A stretch of DNA of 64,000 nt from Triatoma infestans (Eukaryota; Arthropoda; Insecta; Hemiptera; Reduviidae), in the NCBI GenBank assembly GCA_011037195.1, contig JAAEAF010003552.1, positions 53,837 to 117,836 of the forward strand, in the 5' to 3' direction. Every line of letters starts with the position of its first letter. Positions within the stretch are counted from its first letter, which is position 1. This document shows positions 58,894 through 64,000 of this stretch, piece by piece. The notes below the pieces were generated by a model. That model saw only the letters and a program-made list of their open reading frames with translations, was not told where the DNA came from and did not search any database. The position numbers and the translations under genes are program-made.

Positions 58894-60449
58894 TTATAAC
58901 AAACCATTGACGCTGTCTCAAACCGAAGTCCTAAATGTTTTATACTTTCAAATTAACTATTTAAGTGAAATATGTTACGTCTGAATAATGTAAACAATGC
59001 TGTCATAATATATATGACGTCACTATTCCTATTGTTGTTAATTCTATACAAGTTCATAATGGAAAAGGTATTCCCAAAAAGTTTGAATTTTGTAACATAT
59101 ATATTGTACATGTATAATTCTTAGTCATGTCACAAAATTTTGAGTTATTTATGTTTTAACAAAAAATTGAGTTTTTTTCTTTTTTTGAACGGTTTAAATA
59201 TAAAATTTTAGCACCCGACCTTCAGGATAAGTATCCTGAATTACACAATTGTAAGAAAATTGTAAAAAGATACTTCTGAAGAAGGCACAGTGTCATCCCT
59301 GATTCACTTGCTATTACAAATCTAATTTAAATAAATTATTTTGGAAGGGAATAGGGGCAATCGTGTGGATACTGTTAATTGCGTTACTATAATAATGCTT
59401 GTGAAATTCAGATATTTTCCCAGTTTTAATATCATTTTTTATTATTTGTTTTAAATTGAGTTTTCCCTAGCAATATATGTTTGTTTATATATTTTGATGC
59501 AGCTGAAATTCAATACCATTTGAATGCTATTTTTGTATTCCACCATTTTGAGCAAGTAAATTAAAAAAAAAAAATAACAAATTTCTACTTTTAAGAAAAA
59601 TTGACAATCACAATTGTAAGAAAATGCAGTAAGAGAAAGTTACGTGAATGTTTCATAAACCAGATGTTTAATGTATGTAGGTTAATAAAAATATATTTAA
59701 AAAAAAAAAATCATATGACAATTTATGACATTTTTATCTCAAAATTAATTTTTAAATTAAAAAATAAAAACTCCCTATTTAATTTTTTTTTTAATATTCC
59801 ACATTTAAGGATTTGATAATATCCTTTTTGTTTTCAGCTAAGAACGTCTTGCAAAGTTTCTTTATATAACCAGTAAAAACTGTTTGGGACCAAAACAACT
59901 GTAGAACCAAGAAAAGCTGAAAAATGTAAAAAACGTTTTGTCCTGTCCGCTAGTTAACGCGGTGATATTTAATACCCCATGAAAACTAGCTGTGAAATCA
60001 TTCATACAATGAAATCATAATTTACATAATTTCATTTTAAAAAATTTATAGCCACTAAAAACTCTTTATAGATTAATAAAAAAAAAATAATTGTATTACC
60101 GTTTGCCTAAATTTATAATAAAATGCATTAATGGTTAATGTTAGACGGTAAGTTAAAAAAAAAAAAATTATCTGTATTAAGGGGAAAAAAAAATAGAAAA
60201 CACCTTTTATAATTTAAGACAATATCGCTTGTAAAGGAGAAATGTAAATATTAAAACTGCACTGCTATTCATTTTAGTTTATTTAAAAAAAATTATATCT
60301 ATGATGGATAAGCATGTATAAATTTAATTAAAGAAAGAATAAAGATATGAAGAGCTAATGTGTAGGAGGTTGCCTTCTAGTTTCCCTGATTGCATGATGA
60401 ATAACTAACTGCGAGGCTTATTACACATCATAGATTAGACCCAAAGTTT
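58894..60449. other. AT-rich spacer
   Basis: It contains the 59330-59440 partner of the 56.9-kb repeat, a family A end fragment in plus orientation at 59585-59665 (AGTAAGAGAAAGTTACGTG, TTTCATAAACCAGA) and long A runs. No gene. Confidence 0.45.
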
Positions 60450-60990
60450 TCATCATGGTACTAGCAAAGTTTATGATTTGACGGTGTCGGATGAGATTGT
60501 GAGGGTGAGTGTGAACGTCAGTGCTCCGATTCGGGGCGTTCAACTTTCAGCCTGAGGGCGGCGCCAGTTGCTCATTAGTTTCATTTAAAACATGGTGCAT
60601 TGACGTGATAGCTTGTTCAATTTGGGGTGAAATGGATATCTGTCCTGTGCGGTCCGCCATTTCAGCACTTCTTTAAATTGCTTCTACGGCACCCGCAACA
60701 CACGGAATATCTCTTCTGATGCTGTTGGACCCGCCAGGGATTTAATTTCGCCTAATAAGTGGAAGATGCCTTTTTGTCGCCTAGCTCTACATAGCAGAGT
60801 AGTTTCTTAATTTTTTATCGTCAGAAACACAGCATCGTTTGATTATAGCTATTTTAATAGCATCGAAATTTCTTTGAGAAGGATCCCTTGTTTTACATCA
60901 GCTTATTACTGATTAATATATCAAAGGCAACAATGACATGGCTTATTAATACGTGAAATTGATAACTGAACTTCTACATGGCTAAACAAA
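60450..60990 (-). pseudogene. Ty3/gypsy-type gag remnant
   Basis: On the minus strand, RARRQKGIFHLLGEIKSLAG and then EEIFRVL (60780-60690) resemble the LGDRKPSQLLREM-LAG-LR-LWL segment common in arthropod gypsy gag proteins. LKWRTAQDRYPF and NKLSRQCTMF follow, in the position of the ADKI region. Stops and shifts are present. It lies next to, but opposite in strand to, the LTR element that follows. Confidence 0.6.
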
Positions 60991-61225
60991 TGTCAGTTTC
61001 TGCGGGCCAGAAGGACGGAATTTTAAAACCGCCACATGTGAAATGGAAGAGCTGCATTTGTATGATCGGATTTGTTCTTGGCAGTCTTAACAGTATTGCA
61101 ACTTTTTTATATCATCTTCCAATTCAAACTAAGTTAAGAAAACAATTTTTTTTTTTCCCCTTACAATTCTGATGCTTATTAACAACAGTGAATTGATCAA
61201 GTGGGGGTCACCAATTTGTGGATAT

Positions 61226-61900
61226 TGTAGTGGAAGGACAAAATCGAAAAATAATAGTTTAAAGTTTCTGAATATTTTGTAGTATCCAAAATTGTATTTT
61301 TGTTAATATTTTATAATTATTTTAGTGCGGTGAATTTACCTTCAAAAAGTGTGTATTTTAGAACCAGGTATATTAAATCTGGTCATTACTATTAAGAAAA
61401 CAAAGACACTAAATTCCCGTTAGGGCAAACCTTTGTAAGAAAATTCCCCCGCGAGAGAGAGAGCAATTCCAAAGAATAGAGAGAGAAATATTAGTTTAAA
61501 AAGTAAAGAGTAGAGACAGTCTCACTCAACCTTCAAACAGGACACTTCAGGAATTGCTCTCTAAATATCTGTGCCAGTTTTGCATTAATCTTGATAAATA
61601 CTTAATTTCTTAAACATAATAGTGTGATATTGTAAAATACTTAAATTTACTACAGACTCGTTCTAGCTACCAAAGTGAAAACATCAGAGCCAGTATCAAG
61701 TTTTAAGAATTATTCCAATTAATTTATAAGCATATTGTTGTTAACTTAATTTCTCTTAGAGAATATATCTTTTGAAAAACAGTGTGACTTCTTTATTATT
61801 ACTAGTCTTCATTCTCTTTTAAAATTACAAACTTATAAGCCCCTTTCACTAAAACGCTCGTGCTACCACTACACACTACATCCACACCAATTACATTACA
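61226..61900 (+). repeat. Candidate 5' LTR
   Basis: It starts TGTAGTGG and ends TTACA, with CCACTACA also near the end (61866-61873), giving TG...CA termini. It is followed one base later by TGGTGCC. The limits are inferred without the partner LTR. Confidence 0.55.
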
Positions 61901-61901
61901 T

Positions 61902-61919
61902 TGGTGCCAGCTGTTTGGG
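61902..61919 (+). promoter_or_regulatory. Candidate primer-binding site
   Basis: TGGTGCCAGCTGTTTGGG starts with TGG, as expected for pairing to a tRNA 3' CCA, immediately after the LTR. The tRNA was not identified. Confidence 0.5.
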
Positions 61920-62149
61920 ATATTTTCAACGAGAATCCACAAATTAACAAGTACGTAAAATTTCCAATTTAATAATTAAACTAATTATCCATCAGATAAT
62001 TTTATTAACTTTTAAATTAGTTTCTCAGCGGAAGTATCTAAATATTTCCCATAATTGAATTTTATTGAATTTCATTTTTGTAATTTGAAAAATTTTAGTT
62101 TTTGAAATTGTTGTATTTGCACCATCCCTTGTGAATTTGTATTTCCAAA

Positions 62150-63364
62150 ATGTATAAAATTAACGGACAAAACATGAAAATCGACGCTGCTGTAGAATAT
62201 TTACTTGCTCAGCAACAATTAGCCAATCCTCCTCCCACCACCAGCAATCAACCAGCTAGTTCCTTAAGAAATTTGCAATTAATTAATAGTTTACCCACCT
62301 TCGATGGAGAAAATTCAGCCAAAATGTCAGATTTCCTTGACCAAATTAGCCATTGTGCTAGTCTTTCTGGCTGGGACGACGCTGCTAAATTAGAAATATT
62401 AGCACTTAGGCTCTCAGGGTCTGCAAAAATATTTTACGACACCCAGAAAGCCGAATTACAACGCCAGGGTACAATTATAACGTATCCTCTAATTTCAGAG
62501 CGACTTCTAGCCCGATTTCGTAAGGAAAAAACACCCTTAGTCCTCTTACAACAGATGACTAATATTCAGTCCTTGCCCACTGAGTCTCCTGAAACATTCG
62601 CGGATAGGATTAGACATATCCAATCCGCCATTCATGTAAAAGCTCAAGCCAACCCACTCGAGGCCTTACAAACAATTTTAGATAAACTGGCCACTGATGC
62701 GTTCCTGAAATCACTTCCTCAACCGCTTCGTAATGAGGTACGAACGAAGCTACCTCAAAAATTAGATGAAGCACTTTCCTATGCCAATGCCCTAAAAGAA
62801 GTTCAGGCTTCTGAAACAAACCCCACAGTTTTCGCTGTAACTTCAAAAAATTCCAATTCTCGTACACCCCCATCTCCTTGTCGTTACTGTGGACAAATGC
62901 ATTTCCACAGAGAATGCCCGCATCGTAATGAAAGTCAAAAGCCACAGTTAAAACCAACTACCACTTGTAGAGTTTTTAATGTAATAAAGAACAGACCTTG
63001 TCGCCATTGTTCCGGTCCACATTTTGACGTGGACTGCACCAACAAATTTCAATCAAAACCTCGCACTAACTTTGGCAAAATGCCTAAGAATTTTAATTTT
63101 CCTAGAAATTTTAATCACAGAGTATATAGTAATAATCGCTATAATAATAATAATAGTAGTCAATATTATAGAAACAATCATAATCCTCAAGTTAATTCAA
63201 ATAATTCACGATTTAACTCTTATTCAGATAGACCCCAGTATAGTCATAATAATAATGGTTACGAAACTAGCAATCACCTCCAAAATAGGCCCACTTGCCA
63301 ATATTGTTCAACATTTGGACATACAGCTCGTAATTGTTTCCAAATACAGCCCAAAACGAGTTAG
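62150..63364 (+). CDS. gag: Retrotransposon Gag protein with three zinc knuckles
   Basis: The only long intact frame in the window: 404 codons. The protein would coat the element's RNA and form the particle. The N-terminal part (residues about 45-225) is predicted capsid-like, with PTFDGENSAKMSDFLDQI and ALRLSGSAKIFYD, typical of Ty3/gypsy-type gag. Three zinc knuckles follow: C244-C247-H251-C256 and C284-C287-H291-C296, both with CX2CX3HX4C spacing one residue shorter than usual, and C383-C386-H391-C396 with canonical CX2CX4HX4C. An Asn-rich linker (about 310-375) lies between the second and third. The ORF ends with TAG at 63362. The intact frame implies recent insertion or selection. Confidence 0.9.
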   Translation: MYKINGQNMKIDAAVEYLLAQQQLANPPPTTSNQPASSLRNLQLINSLPTFDGENSAKMSDFLDQISHCASLSGWDDAAKLEILALRLSGSAKIFYDTQKAELQRQGTIITYPLISERLLARFRKEKTPLVLLQQMTNIQSLPTESPETFADRIRHIQSAIHVKAQANPLEALQTILDKLATDAFLKSLPQPLRNEVRTKLPQKLDEALSYANALKEVQASETNPTVFAVTSKNSNSRTPPSPCRYCGQMHFHRECPHRNESQKPQLKPTTTCRVFNVIKNRPCRHCSGPHFDVDCTNKFQSKPRTNFGKMPKNFNFPRNFNHRVYSNNRYNNNNSSQYYRNNHNPQVNSNNSRFNSYSDRPQYSHNNNGYETSNHLQNRPTCQYCSTFGHTARNCFQIQPKTS

Positions 63365-64000
63365 CCTTCAGGCGCTTTCTCGAACACCTGGATTGACCAT
63401 GGCTATCACACCTGCTTCCACCAGTTCTTAACCTAAGAACCTTAACATACCTAATTATGGCATCACGTCCCTTCATTTGCATGCGGACAATGTCAAAAAT
63501 TCAAATTTTTCTGGCGAATCTATACCTTCGCAATTAAAAAGTGATTTCCAATCAATACTTGTAGAAATTTTCTTACTGGGCAATCATTAATTTGCGCACG
63601 CATCTAACACTTAAATTCAACATTCAATTGTCAACTAGTACTCAAACACACCAATTTAGTACTAATCGCTAAGTTCACTAAAATTCCTAGTAACTAAAAT
63701 TTCTGTGCCACCTCGCGCACACAATACATACACAACTATACATTGAATCTCTTGAAATAATTCTCAATCTATCACACTTCTTAACTTTACATACTACACC
63801 ACATGTAAATGTTATATGTAACAATAAATGTATCAGGTTTATATCTAATTAAGTTGTTGCAGTAATGACATATTATTTTTGTTTCAGCACTGAAAACTAT
63901 CGTACTTCTAGTCATAAAATTATTCCGGCTTTAATATTTGTAATTATTGCATTATATGTATATTTAAATAATAATTGTAATTTATTTTATTTTGCAGAAA
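63365..64000. other. Post-gag region without pol
   Basis: No protease, RT or integrase motif is seen in any plus frame. The sequence is A/C/T-rich on the plus strand with few G, similar in style to untranslated LTR-element DNA. Confidence 0.5.

Larger units (their letters stand above)
61226..64000 (+). mobile_element. LTR retrotransposon, 5' part, gag only visible
   Basis: A candidate 5' LTR (61226-61900), a primer-binding site directly after it and an intact gag ORF (62150-63364) are in the standard order. After gag no frame longer than about 70 codons is open to the window edge, although protease should begin there. The element is therefore non-autonomous, or broken right after gag, or its pol begins beyond 64000. 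The right LTR is not in the window. Confidence 0.75.

Noticed and set aside
1..64000. CRISPR arrays, bacterial operons or prophage.
   Set aside because: No direct-repeat spacer array and no prokaryotic coding organisation; the window is plainly animal nuclear DNA.

Overview
The window is AT-rich animal nuclear DNA. It has a spliced gene with GT-AG introns of 0.5 to 4.7 kb, many decayed LINEs, tRNA-derived SINEs, hAT, Tc1 and mariner transposons and a Ty3/gypsy-type LTR element, and no bacterial features. The repeat mix and the acyltransferase sequence suggest an arthropod, probably a chelicerate such as a spider. That placement is inference; no species is recognised.

Only one host gene is convincing: a plus-strand 1-acyl-sn-glycerol-3-phosphate acyltransferase (AGPAT/LPAAT) of 279 codons. 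It has five coding exons (16321-16520, 17061-17194, 19716-19897, 24463-24631, 29379-29533), with phases that join exactly, and a likely 5' UTR exon ending at 15732. All four acyltransferase motifs are present and there is no internal stop. It would make phosphatidic acid from lysophosphatidic acid in the ER membrane.

Nearly everything else is transposon-derived. The commonest component is a family of roughly 1 kb, called family A here, found at about 17 places on both strands. One end carries an 8-12 bp hairpin, followed by a TG microsatellite and a core of two to three diverged modules about 290-300 bp long. The other end begins TC, and a short inverted motif is inset from it. This resembles non-autonomous Helentron-type (HINE) elements. 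The best copies are at 12207-13160, 39874-40893, 46905-47868, 49181-50196 and 51447-52421.

Layout. 1-6.8 kb: LINE endonuclease remnant, a 120-bp-arm inverted repeat, then a family A copy interrupted by a MITE and by a hAT element that itself contains a SINE. 6.8-15.4 kb: family A copies, a pogo/Tigger-like MITE, SINEs and hammerhead-like motifs. 15.4-29.6 kb: the AGPAT gene, whose introns hold a SINE pair, a mariner and a LINE. 30.6-34.7 kb: a nearly complete but broken Jockey-like LINE on the minus strand. 35-46 kb: a LINE 3' fragment, family A copies, a Tc1-like transposase remnant and a SINE. 46.9-55.6 kb: a cluster of family A copies with a LINE RT remnant and a SINE. 57.4-61 kb: LINE RNase H tail and gypsy gag remnant. 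61.2-64 kb: an LTR element with an intact gag ORF but no visible pol before the window ends.

The most interesting unexplained items are the family A architecture, a set of hairpins that match most of the hammerhead ribozyme core and have a self-complementary stem III, and the gag-only LTR element.
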